Assembly (NCBI GenBank): GCA_032718565.1
Contig: JAVGVS010000002.1
Coordinates: forward strand, 6,812,560 to 6,876,559
Length of the DNA: 64,000 nt
Direction: 5' to 3'
DNA from: Distichodus sexfasciatus
Lineage: Eukaryota > Chordata > Actinopteri > Characiformes > Distichodontidae
Every line of letters begins with the position of its first letter. Positions within the stretch are counted from its first letter, which is position 1. The translations under genes and the position numbers were made by a program. The notes beneath the pieces are model-generated. The model was not told the DNA's origin, ran no database searches, and worked only from the letters and a program-made list of their open reading frames with translations. This document shows positions 14,101 to 26,100 of this stretch, piece by piece.

Positions 14101-17100
14101 TCTTCAGGTGTAGTTGTGATCTCTGTAGTTGTTGTCACTATATGTGTGTCTGGTTTGGATGTTGTTACTAAAGTTGTAGATTCAGTTGTAGTTTCTGGGA
14201 TTGTTGATGTGATTATTGGTGTAACTGCTTTGGTTGTTGTTGGTGAAGTTGTAGATTCAACATCATAATCAGGTGTAGTTGTATGTTCTTCAGGTGTAGT
14301 TGTGATCTCTGTAGTTGTTGTCACTATATGTGTGTCTGGTTTGGATGTTGTTACTGAAGTTGTAGATTCAATTGTAGATTCTTCAGTTGTAATTGTGATT
14401 TCTGGGGTTGTTGATGTGACTATTGGTGTAATTGTTATGGTTGTTGGTGAAGTTGTAGATCCAACATCATATTCAGCTGTAGTAGTATGTTCTTCAGGTG
14501 TAGTTGTGATCTCTGTAGTTGTTGTCACTACGTGTGTGTCTGGTTTGGATGTTGTTACTAAAGTTGTAGATTCAGTTGTAGTTTCTGGGGTTGTTGATGT
14601 GATTATTGGTGTAACTGCTTTGGTTGTTGTTGGTGAAGTTGTAGATTCAACATCATATTCAGCTGTAGTAGTATGTTCTTCAGGTGTAGTTGTGATCTCT
14701 GTAGTTGTTGTCACTATATGTGTGTCTGGTTTGGATATTGTTACTAAAGTTGTAGATTCAGTTGTAGTTTCTGGGGTTGTTGATGTGATTATTGGTGTAA
14801 CTGCTTTGGTTGTTGTTGGTGAAGTTGTAGATTCAACATCATAATCAGGTGTAGTAGTATGTTCTTCAGGTGTAGTTGTGATCTCTGTAGTTGTTGTCAC
14901 TATATGTGTGTCTGGTTTGAATGTTGTTACTGAAGTTGTAGATTCAATTGTAGATTCTTCAGTTGTAGTTGTGATTTCTGGGGTTGTTGATGTGACTATT
15001 GGTGTAATTGTTGTGGTTGTTGGTGAAGTTGTAGATCCAACATCATATTCAGCTGTAGTAGTATGTTCTTCAGGTGTAGTTGTGATCTCTGTAGTTGTTG
15101 TCACTACGTGTGTGTCTGGTTTGGATGTTGTTACTAAAGTTGTAGATTCAGTTGTAGTTTCTGGGGTTGTTGATGTGATTATTGGTGTAACTGCGTTGGT
15201 TGTTGTTGGTGAAGTTGTAGATTCAACATCATAATCAGGTGTAGTAGTATGTTCTTCAGGTGTAGTTGTGATCTCTGTAGTTGTTGTCAGTATGTGTGTG
15301 TCTGATTTGGATGTTGTTACTAAAGTTGTAGATTCAGTTGTAGTTTCTGGGATTGTTGATGTGATTATTGGTGTAACTGCCTTGGTTGTTGTTGGTGAAG
15401 TTGTAGATTCAACATCATATTCAGTTGTATGTTCTTCAGGTATAGTTGTGATCTCTGTAGTTGTTGTCACTACTAGTGTGTCTGGTGCGGATGTTGTTAA
15501 TGAAGTTGTAGATTCAGTTGTAGTTGTAATTTCTGTGGTTGTTGATGTGACTATTGGTGTAATTGTTTTGGTTGTTGGTGAAGTTGTAGATTCAACATCA
15601 TATTCAGTTGTGGTAGTATGTTCTTCAGGTGTAGTTGTGATTTCTGTAGTTGTCACTTCTATTATATCTGGTTTGGGTGTTGTTATTGAAGTTGTAGATT
15701 CAGTTGTAGTTTCAGGAGTTCTTGTAATTACTGGTGTAAGTGTTTTGGTTGTTGTAGATGCAGTTGTGGGAGTAGATTCTTCAGTTGTAGTTGTGAATTC
15801 TGGGGTTGTAATTATTGGTGTAATTGTTTTGGTTGTTAGTGAAGCTGTAGATTCAACATTATATTTGGTTGTAGTTGTATGTTCTTCAGATGGAATTGTG
15901 ATCTCTGTAGTTCTTTTTATCACTTTTGTGTCCCGCTTGGGTGTTGTTTGTGATGTTGTAGATTCAGTTGAAGGTGTGACTGGGGTTGTTGATATAATTG
16001 TTGTTGTATCTGTTTTGGTTGGTGTTACTGCCGTTGTAGATACAACTGTATTTCTGGGTTCTTTTGAGGTAGTTGTGATTTCTGGTGTTGGTGATCTGAT
16101 TATTTTTGTCCCTGTAAATTTTGTGTACTCAGTTGTAGACTTTGTAGTAAGTGTTTGATTTTGAGTTGTTGTTGTTTTTACTTTAGCATATGATGTAACA
16201 GTGGACATTGTAGTAGTTAGATGTGATGTAGTGCTTTCAGTGGTCATTCCACTGGTGGTTGAAGAACAAAATCCTGTTTGCAAAGTTAAATATATGAATA
16301 AATTTGTTTTTTAAATGTATAATCTCCAATAGTCAACAATGCCATACATAATATTGCAAATTATTATGACAACAGCAAAACTAGTAACTCACCACAAATT
16401 ACTTGGCCTCCAACACATTCACTGTAGTAAAGAAAAAGAAACGTACTCGGTTACTTGCGTAACCTTGGTTCCCTGAGATATGGGAACGAGTACTGCGTCG
16501 TATGACGCTGTATGGGAAAAACTCTCTTTTTTCTCCTCGACTGAAGCCTTTTCCATTCAAAGTAATTAAAATGAACCAATGACTCGACGGCGGAATTGAG
16601 CGAGCCAATCGCTGCGCCGCTTCGCCAGCGCCCGGCATTTGCATGGGCGGGGATAACTGGCTATATATAAGCAGGCATTCCGTACGTCATACTCAGATTT
16701 CTTCGAATGAAGCGTACTGAGGCATGCAGCACATAGCACGGTACGGAACGCAGTACTTGTTCCCATATCTCAGGGAACCAAGGTTACACAAGTAACCGAG
16801 TATGTTCCCTGTCGATATTGCACTAGTACTGCATTGTAAGATGCTGTATGGGAACCAGTACAATCCCGCTGTGCTATGATGGGGAACGACTCAACAGACA
16901 CCCATGGGGGAACCCAGGGGAGTGCAAAAATACACCAAGCACAGGGTGAGCCAAGAGAGTCCTCCGTGGCTTGGGTGTCGTCCCAGTCGGCACCCTAAGA
17001 TGGGCCTGGGAGAGTAGGGACTTGAACAATACTGGTCAAGTAACCCTCAAAACCACTCAGTCAGTCTAAGTGACGGACTAAGCCGAAAGGACTCTGGACT

Positions 17101-20100
17101 GCGGAGCGGGGACGTCCAAGTTGTAAAACCTGACAAATGTGGACGGCAAGGACCAGCCGGCCGCCACACAAATCTCCAAGATGGAGACCCCGCTGGACCA
17201 CGCCCAGGAAGAGGCAATGCCTCTAGTGGAGTGGGCTCTGACTCCAATGGGGCACTGCAACCCCAAGGAGGAGTAAGCCAAAACAATGGCCTCCATTATC
17301 CACCTGGAAAACCTCTGCTTCGTAACCGGGCGACCCTTAGCGCGGCTACCAAAGCCAACAAAAAGCTGTTCTGAACTCTTGAATGAGGCAGAATGCTCGA
17401 TGTATGCCCTCAAGGCCCTGATGGGGCAGAGCCGGTGCAAGTCCTCGTCATCCGCCGAGGCAGGCAGAGCGGAAAGCACTATGACCTGGGCTCTGAACGG
17501 AGTTGAGAGCACCTTAGGTACATAACCCAGTCTGGGTGTCAGGACAACTCTGGAGTCGTTGGGCCCGAATTCCAGACAAGATGGGTTGACAGAGAGAGCC
17601 TGCAGATCTCCTACCCGCTTAACCGATGCCAGTGCTAACGAGAGCGATCTCAAGCTCGAGGAGTGCAGTGGTTCGAAAGGGGGGCCCTTCAGGGCCCTCA
17701 GTACGGTGGACAAGTCCCAAGAGGGAACTGTGCGAGGACGCAGGGGGTTCAGCCTCCTGGCGCCTCGCAAAAACTGAATCACCGCACTGTGCCTGCTGAC
17801 CGAGCGACCAGCGATAGGGGCGTGAAAGGCTGCTATAGCTGAAGCATAAACCTTGACGGTCGAAGGAGAACGCTGCTTATCCAGCAACTCCTGCAGGAAC
17901 AACAGAAACACTGACACCTTGGAGGTGACCGGATCAAAGTCACAGTCTTGACACCAAGCCGAGAAAAGGGACCACTTCAAAGCATAGAGACGCTGGGTAG
18001 ATGGGGCTCTAGCTTCAGTCATAGTGTTCAGGACACACTCCGGGAGGTCCAGAGACTCCCATCGAGTGGCCATACATGAAGGGTCCATAGCTCGGGCCAT
18101 GGATGCCACAGCAAGCCGTTCGCTTGAGAGAGGAGGTCCTGCCTCAAGGGAATGGGTCACAGAGCTGCTTCGAGCAGCTGGAATAAATCCGACACCCACG
18201 GCTGGTTCCACCTGAAGGGGGCCACCAGGAGAAGCCTGTGTCTGTGTTCTTTGACTCGTCTGAGTACTTGTGGTAGCAGAGCGACCGGAGGAACGCATAG
18301 AGTGGAAGATCTGGCCATTCGTGGGCCAGGGCATCCGTGCTTCTTGTGAAGTAAAGCGGGCAATGAGAGTTGCCTTCGGAGGCAAAGAGATCTAAAGAGA
18401 TCCAAATCCTCCAAACCATGAGGGGGTAGAGCGTCCACTCTTCCGAGGAGACGTTGCTCCTTGACAATATGTCTGCCCCTTGGTTCAGTTTGCCCGGCAC
18501 ATGCAACGCCTTTAGTGAGTGCAGGTTGGCCTGGGCCCAAACCAGAAGGCGTTTCGCAAGTGTGTAAAGGCGCTTCGAGACGATGCCGCCCTGGTGGTTC
18601 ACATATGACACCACGGACCTGCTGTCTGAGCGCACGTGGTGTCCCCTTAACTCTGGCAGGAAGACTTGACAGGCACGGCACACTGGCAGCATCTCCAGGC
18701 AGTTGATGTGCAGTCCCGCCTCCTCCCTGGACCAGAGACCGGAGGCCGGTTTGCCCTCGCACAGCGCTCCCCATCCCTTGCTGGAAGCGTCTGTCAAGAC
18801 AACCTTCCTCCTGTGTGCCGTGTCTAAGTGCACCCCTTGGGCTAGCCAGAGAGGGTCCCTCCATGAGGCCCATCATTATCTGAAAGGCCTTGAGTGGGTG
18901 CGAGGTCCCTTCCACGAAGGAGGCCGCACGGCTATGAATTGACTTGGCTCGCTCCGCCGAGACGTTTGCCGTCATGCACACAGAGGCGATCACTATCCCC
19001 AGGAACAAAACCCGTTGGCTGGGAGATAGAACGCTCTTGGCGAAATTGACCCTGAGCCCCAGGCAATTCAAGTGGCTGAGGAGAAGGGTCCGGTGCGATA
19101 TAGAGACTGCCTCTGACTGAGCCAAAATGAGCCAGTCGTCGAGGTAGTTGAGGATGTGGATTCCCATCTGTCGCAGAGGGGAGAGAGCTGCATCCATGCA
19201 TCGCGTAAAAGTGCGGGGAGCCAGAGATAACCCAAATGGCAGGACCTTGTATTGGTATGCCACCCCTTCGAAGGCAAATCTCAAGAAGCGCCTGTGATGG
19301 GGGGCAATCTGGATGTGAAAGTTAGCATCTTGCAGATCCAGAGACATGAACCAGTCCCCGGGGCATATCTGCGCAAGGATCTGCTTTAACGTGACCATCC
19401 TGAACGACCGCTTCGCAAGGGCGCGATTCAGGAGTCTGAGGTCCAGAATAGGTCGCAGACCGCCGTCTTTTTTGGGGACGAGGAAGTAGCGGCTGTAGAA
19501 GCCTGACTCGCTCTGAGCTAGAGGAACAATCTCTATGGCTCCTTTTTCCAGCAGATTCACCACCTCGGCGCGGAGAACTGGAGCGTTCTCGTCGTGCACT
19601 ATACACCATTGGCTCGCTCAATTCCGCTGTCGAGTCATTGGTTCATTTTTATTACTTTGAACGAACCAATCGACGTGCAGTTTCACTGCGTGATTGGAAA
19701 AGGCTTCAGTCGAGGAGAAAAAAGAGAGTTTTTCCCATACAGCATCTTACGACGCAGTACGAGTGAAATATCGACAGGGAACTACATTTTGAACTATCAT
19801 GTATCAAACATTATATGTAAAATAATACTTTTCAGTGTAAACAAAAATACTAACCAGCATTCTTCATGTGTACTTATTTTTTGGCCAGAGGCAACTACTG
19901 TACCGTTGAAGCTACAAGTGCACATGGCCAAACTGGAGCATTTTCTTGTGTTCTCATCATAATATGGCATCTCTTTTGGGCATCTTGGGTAACAGCCTGA
20001 GTTCAAAATTAATCAAAAACTCCATCAAAACCAAATTATACAAGCATTAATTTAGAACTAGAACAAATTAAAATGACAGGAAGAAATTAAAGAACACCTT

Positions 20101-23100
20101 CAAGCTTTCCCGTAAAGATATTATTTTTCCCGCAAGTCTTGATTTGGCCACATGCCTCATAATGCCAGCTGTACTGGCCCTCTTCATTGTAATAATCACA
20201 GTACACCGCTGAGGGTAAATGAAAACACACAGTTCATTTTAAACGCACCAGTAAGCAAACACTGAGGGGTTACATTTCAAACCCTTCAAACCAGGAAAAA
20301 GATTTCATGAATACTATGCGATTCTTCTGGGAAATCCCAGGTATGTTATAATCCCAGCTATGTAATAATTAGTTTCCTGTGACACTAAAGTGTAGCATGT
20401 CAGCTCAGTTTTCAGAACCTTTTGGTAATCACTCTACATTGAAATTAGTTGATTTATTTGTTAAAATAAATCTTAAAGAAATTCCTAAACATGAAATGAC
20501 TTGGAGAACATGTTTACATTTTGCAAACCTAAAGTCATCTCATTAAAGCTAGGCTTTTTTCTGACCTTTTCTTAACATGTATTTCTTAATTCTACTTCCA
20601 CACATTATTATACTTTCAATTAATTGTTGTGATTAATGCTTCATTTTTTAAAAAGCAATAAATACTGTTACATAGTGAATGTTGAAACATGATGGATTTC
20701 ACTTTAATAATTGCAATGTAAAGCTGATAGGTCACTTTATTTTTTACGAAGGAGAGGAATGGTTATCTTTATATCTTCATATCTACAAAAGGTAAAAGTG
20801 TGTTATGTTTGTTAAATATAGTATTTAGAATTTAGTCCCAAGCCTAATGCACTGTACCTAATCTAGTAAGTAATCCAGAGGGTTTACAAAATCTTGTAAC
20901 TGTAAAGCAGTGTTTGTGAAATTTGAGATGCAAACTGAACTGAACTCACAGAACAGAGAATCACATATTGAGAAATCAACTTGTGTTTCTTCCTTGGATA
21001 GGCAGTGAAATTTGGAGCAGAAATGTTAGGTTAATGTTTCAAGTTACATACGGCATAGATCTGGGGTTCTCCAGTTGATGCAGACATTTTGTGTAGCACA
21101 ATCAGCAGCATATGCTGCAACTGCTGTGCAGAAACCCAGAAACTTCCCCTCAAATTCACAAGAGCAGGACTCCAGGACACAAGCCTGGTAGTAAGGAACA
21201 GGATCAACCTGCAATGTGCAAAACAATTATTAAGTTGACCTAAGGACACAAATTAGGCAGATGCTTAAAGTGCACAGACCCAAAACACCAAGTTAAAATG
21301 TTTTTTTTTGTTTTTCAAAATGATCATGCACCTTTAGGTGGCAGTCTTTGAAGGTATCACTGTGAAGGACCATGCAGCGGCGTTGTGCCCAGGCACCACA
21401 GTACGAATGCCGCTCACAAGGAAACACTTCCTGCACAACATCCGAGCAGGGTGGCACGGCCATCTTCCAGCTGTTGCCAAACTCCAGTGCACTGAACACC
21501 ACTGAAGAACTACTTGTCAGTAAGTCATTTGTCACTTTTCCATCAAAGTTGCCACAGAGACCACGTACTTGACCCTGTCAGACCAGATGCAAAAAATAAA
21601 TGATGACAGCAAGTGCTTTAAAATATATGAAATATATGAGCAAGTACACCCAAGCCATATATGTTAGTAAAAATAGTTCTGATCCTGGTGTTGAAATACT
21701 CCAACTGGATTACTCAACTTTAATTCAAGACTCGTTTTATTTAAAGTTTGTAGATTAACTGTGAATTTATTTGAAAACATTAAATGTGGTAGAGCAGGGC
21801 AACTCCAGTCATAGAGCTATATTAGCACAGTCAGTGGTGGTGAATCAGTTTCTTTCAAGAAAGGACACTTACTTTCCATTTGGCCTCTAGCTCGATTTTG
21901 ACCCCTGTGTGCTTGTCCCAAATCACAGTTAGCCCCAATTCCGGAACTGAGATGATGATGTAGAGTCCTACAGTGTGGACAGAGTACACTGACTGTGCCC
22001 GAAGTCGCCACTCAGCCTCAAGTCTCTGGGCCACGTTCATATCACGCAGAGTCAGAGTCACTTCATTCTGTACAACCAAGGAAAAAGTTCAGCATGATCG
22101 CAATTCAAGTGAGTGCAAAGTCTCACACATGGAATTCTGAAGTAAAGAGTAAAGCTTTGGTTATCTGACACAAGTTTCAAACTAGTAATATTTGTCATGC
22201 ACAAAAAAACACAAAATTTGTAAATTGCCAAACATGATATGACTTTGGAAGTATATGTTTACATTTTGCAAACGCAAGGCCAACTTATAAGAAATGCAAA
22301 AGTCTTTCCTTGTTTTGAAGTAGCAACTCATTCACAGACAGTTTTGAATGAACAGACATTGGGTGTATAGCCCGAAATAAACTGACATTCACAGGGAAAC
22401 ATACTGCATGATTCATATGTCTTTGGTTCAGGCATGAATTGTGCATAAATAAAGTTACGCAAATATGTTTGTATATGTTTACATATGTAAGTAAATATAT
22501 TACTAACCTAAAATCAGCTTATAAGAAATGCAAGAGTCTTCCCTTGTTTTAAAGTTGCAACACATTAAATAACACAGGACCAAGATTCATCTTGCCAACA
22601 CTTATCTTGTCATGATTACAGTCTTAAGTTTATGTTGGTTTGTTTTTTTCTTGTTTATTATTACAATTTATGTTAACCCTTTCACCTACATCCAGTTCAT
22701 GTATAATGCATCAAATACATACATATGAAATGTATGATATGTAGGATTTGGAGTTTAGAACACACATTTACCTTGTTTAAGCATGCAGGTAACTAGTGTA
22801 ATTATTTGAGCGGGAAGAGGCAAAATGACCAAAAACTGATCTGCTTTATACCCAAATAGCAAATCCTGTGAGATTTAGCTAGAGTTACATACCAGAAGTT
22901 CCACAGAAATTGAGCGAGAGCAAGTCAAAGCTTCATCACAGCAAGGAACACTCTCCACTCTGATCGCAAACTTCTTGTTGGACCCAGTATTCTGAAAACA
23001 CAATAATGTAGGGTGCATACATTATCACAAGCATAGTTAATAATTAAACTTCAAAATAAGTATTTGGGATCCTTGGCCCAAAATATCAGATCTAACTAAA

Positions 23101-26100
23101 TTACTTATAGAGCCATTTATTATTTTGAGTACTGGAATGTCTATATTTCTCAGCAGTTTATGTAGTTTTGGTAGACGCTAATTAATTTATTAGTGTAACT
23201 CACCTCAACCAGTGTGTATTGGCAGTGACCATCAAAACGGTACCATCGAGAGTCAAAAGTTTGATACTGTCCATTGCCAAAAACCTCACACACACCTGGA
23301 CATGGTTCACCTTCACAGTGCCAAAGTCCTCCTCTGCAGTTACTGTGAAAGATCATACAATTTCGCTGCTTACTGACTTAGTCAATGTGTGATTAACAGT
23401 GCTCAATAATGCTGTCTATGTCTCTGTGTGGTGTGTTTGTGCACTTTGTAATGTAGTTCTGAGAACCTGATTGTCGCCTAAAACATAGTTCAACTTGTGA
23501 TATGTCTGACTTTGTGAGGAAATTTTCGAATGTGAGGGCAAATGATTTTATACAAAAGTTCTTGGATTTTTTTGCTGGATATAATAATGTTTACTGACCA
23601 TGTCCTACAGTTTGTCTCTACAGTGTGTCCTGAAGCATAAACTTTGCCACTGAATTCACAAGTGCAGTTGTTCAGGGTCACGCAGTTGCCATTGTGATCC
23701 TCATACTGGCCTTGTGGACAATAACAGCCACTGGTACAGTCGTCATCATTGTTCTGCAAAGACAAATTGATCTTTAAAATAATTCAGTTCATAGTCACGA
23801 TAACAGCTTTTGACCCTCAGATTACAGTGCATCTAGGATATACAGTAAACGTTCCTAGTAGACTTTTGCAATATAGACAAAATACAATAAAACAATTCCA
23901 GTGCTTCATATTGTAATTGTGCTATTTCTGGTATATTTAAACACCTTAATAAACAACTAATGTGACACTGATATTTTAAGGAAAATTGAGTTCCTCATGG
24001 CAAATAAAATACCCTCAGACGTTGTAGCTTGAGAGGTAATTCAGAGGCTTATATTGTAATAAGATATAAAAAATTGTATCAAACACAATGTTCATAAAGA
24101 ATTTATACAATGTTGTATAGAAAGCAGTATTAGAATCTTTCAAATAAAACACTTACAAATGTTTTGCTCACACTGTCACAGGTCCTTTGTGCTGTTTTTA
24201 CTTGAGTTTGTGCACAGTGAACACAGATTTTTCCCTGTGGGCACTCTAGAGGACACAGGTTAATATCAAGAAACATCTCATATTTATATGGCAAGAGAGA
24301 TTAAGTATAAAACATTTTCTCTTCTACAAAATGTATTTTATATTCTATTCAATGTCATCCCAATAATATTGGGAAGCAAATGTACCTGTTTTGTGTTTGA
24401 AATTCACGGTTTTATAACGTTTCTGCATTATTTGTATTGTGACCTTGCACTCTGCAAAGGTATAATCATCATGATGTCACTTTTATAAAGCTTCTATGGT
24501 ATTTTTCACTCTCTTATACAGAGTAGCATACATTTTATAATAACGGTGAAAGTCTTTCTGAAGAAACTTAAAGTTGTGCTTTTGTTTAGGGTTTTATTAG
24601 TAATAGCACTGTTTTAGGCTCAACCTAGCATTTGACTTCCCATTTTCTGATGACATTAGTAGTGATATTTACACATTGTATAAATAGTTTCTTGAAAAAA
24701 CTAATATACTATTCATCAAGGTAAACAACAAATTACCACAAGCTTCAGAACACCGGAGTCTTCCATTTTCACACATGCTGCAAGACAAATATTTAGAATT
24801 AATAAATGTAAAAGATATCTCATTACATTTACAATCAGTTTATCGCAGATTTAACATTTGTCTAATGTACATGTTTATGTTTATGTACTGTACATGTGTT
24901 TAACATATTCTATAACGGATTACCCTGGAAACATACCTTAAGCTTTCGTTTGACCAAAAGAGAAGAGCAAACAACTAATTCAAACACTTTGTATCTTTGT
25001 ATCACCTGGGGACATGTACAGTATTTCTGACTTTCTGTACGACTTTCACTATTTTGATAATACCCCTGGTGCTTACCACTGTCGTCCATCTAGAACCACA
25101 GGTCCCGGCAGTACTGGAGGTCCACCCTGATAGTGACACTGGCACAGAGCATAAGGGGTACACTCCAGTGGGCTATTAAGGTGGGTTCCAGGGAGGCAGC
25201 CACAGCCCTCCACAGGGTCATCATGTACTTCACATGTGGGATCATGACCCGAGAGGGAGCGACATGTACGGTTACATGCATTCATGTTGTATGAGAACCT
25301 CAGGTTTCCACCGCAAGTGTATGCTGCAAAACCGTGGAACAACATTATTACAGCAGACTCTGCATTCAAATTCGAAACTCTGAAATTCAAAAGTCTGTTA
25401 TCATCATCTATTTGAGAGATACTAAGCCATTTTTTAGCCTTGGTGCTAATATTGTGATTTTCTGAATCAGGCCCCAAAAATATTTATTGAGTTATACATT
25501 ACTGAGATATTATCACAGGTAACGTAATTTGTTTTGCTCTCTCTATCAGGCAGAGATTACTATTCAACAAAACAGTTCACACATGTTTTTTAAGTGTACA
25601 CAGAGATCTACTCACTGCAGCCAGTTTTTTTCCTCCAGTCGCCAACCACAATCCCCTGCCTGGCACAAGCTTTAGCATAGTTTCCGAGGGCAACACACAG
25701 ACAGTCCTGCAGTCCTCCATTGCACTGACATGTTCTTTCAATGCAGGCCTGTAGGCATTTTGACATTCACTTCATGACTGGCAATGGACAATTTTTAAAA
25801 GATCACATTAAAACTTTGTGACATTGATCTTACTTCGAAGTAGAGGTTGACAGGCACATAACCGTGGCAGCTTGCAAACATGCTGCTTGCATTTCTCAGA
25901 TAACTGCACTTGTCTTCAGCAAACACCTCTACACAGGTAATTACATGTAACAACATATGAGAGAAATAGAAAATAATTTTGTTCAAAATATCAAATTATT
26001 TGATGATAAATAGCCTACAAATGTACCTTTGTCAGTATTAAGGCACATGGGAAGATCACTTGAGCTACAATCCCCCATTTTCCAGGACATGGCGAAAGGC

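Larger units (their letters stand above)
16441..19783 (-). mobile_element. DIRS-type tyrosine-recombinase retrotransposon, internally deleted
   Basis: The element fills mucin intron 27. It has inverted terminal repeats (about 16441-16680 and 19600-19783), a reverse transcriptase, RNase H, tyrosine recombinase and an internal complementary region at 16745-16870, the set that defines DIRS elements. These replicate through a circular DNA made by joining their ends at the internal region and integrate by recombinase, normally without target-site duplication. Here the right terminal repeat runs straight into the middle of the RT frame, so the gag-like ORF and RT start are missing. A deletion with frameshift separates RT from RNase H. 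The element is therefore not autonomous. Its GC content is visibly higher than the surrounding mucin introns. Confidence 0.92.

Noticed and set aside
13312..16158. Four plus-strand open frames rich in Val/Ser/Gly (318, 180, 118 and 296 codons)
   Set aside because: They are the antisense of the mucin PTS exon. Thr codons ACT/ACA become AGT/TGT on the other strand, so stops are rare and open frames arise by composition.
17286..18942. Plus-strand open frames inside the DIRS element
   Set aside because: They lie opposite the RT, RNase H and recombinase frames and carry no recognisable domain.
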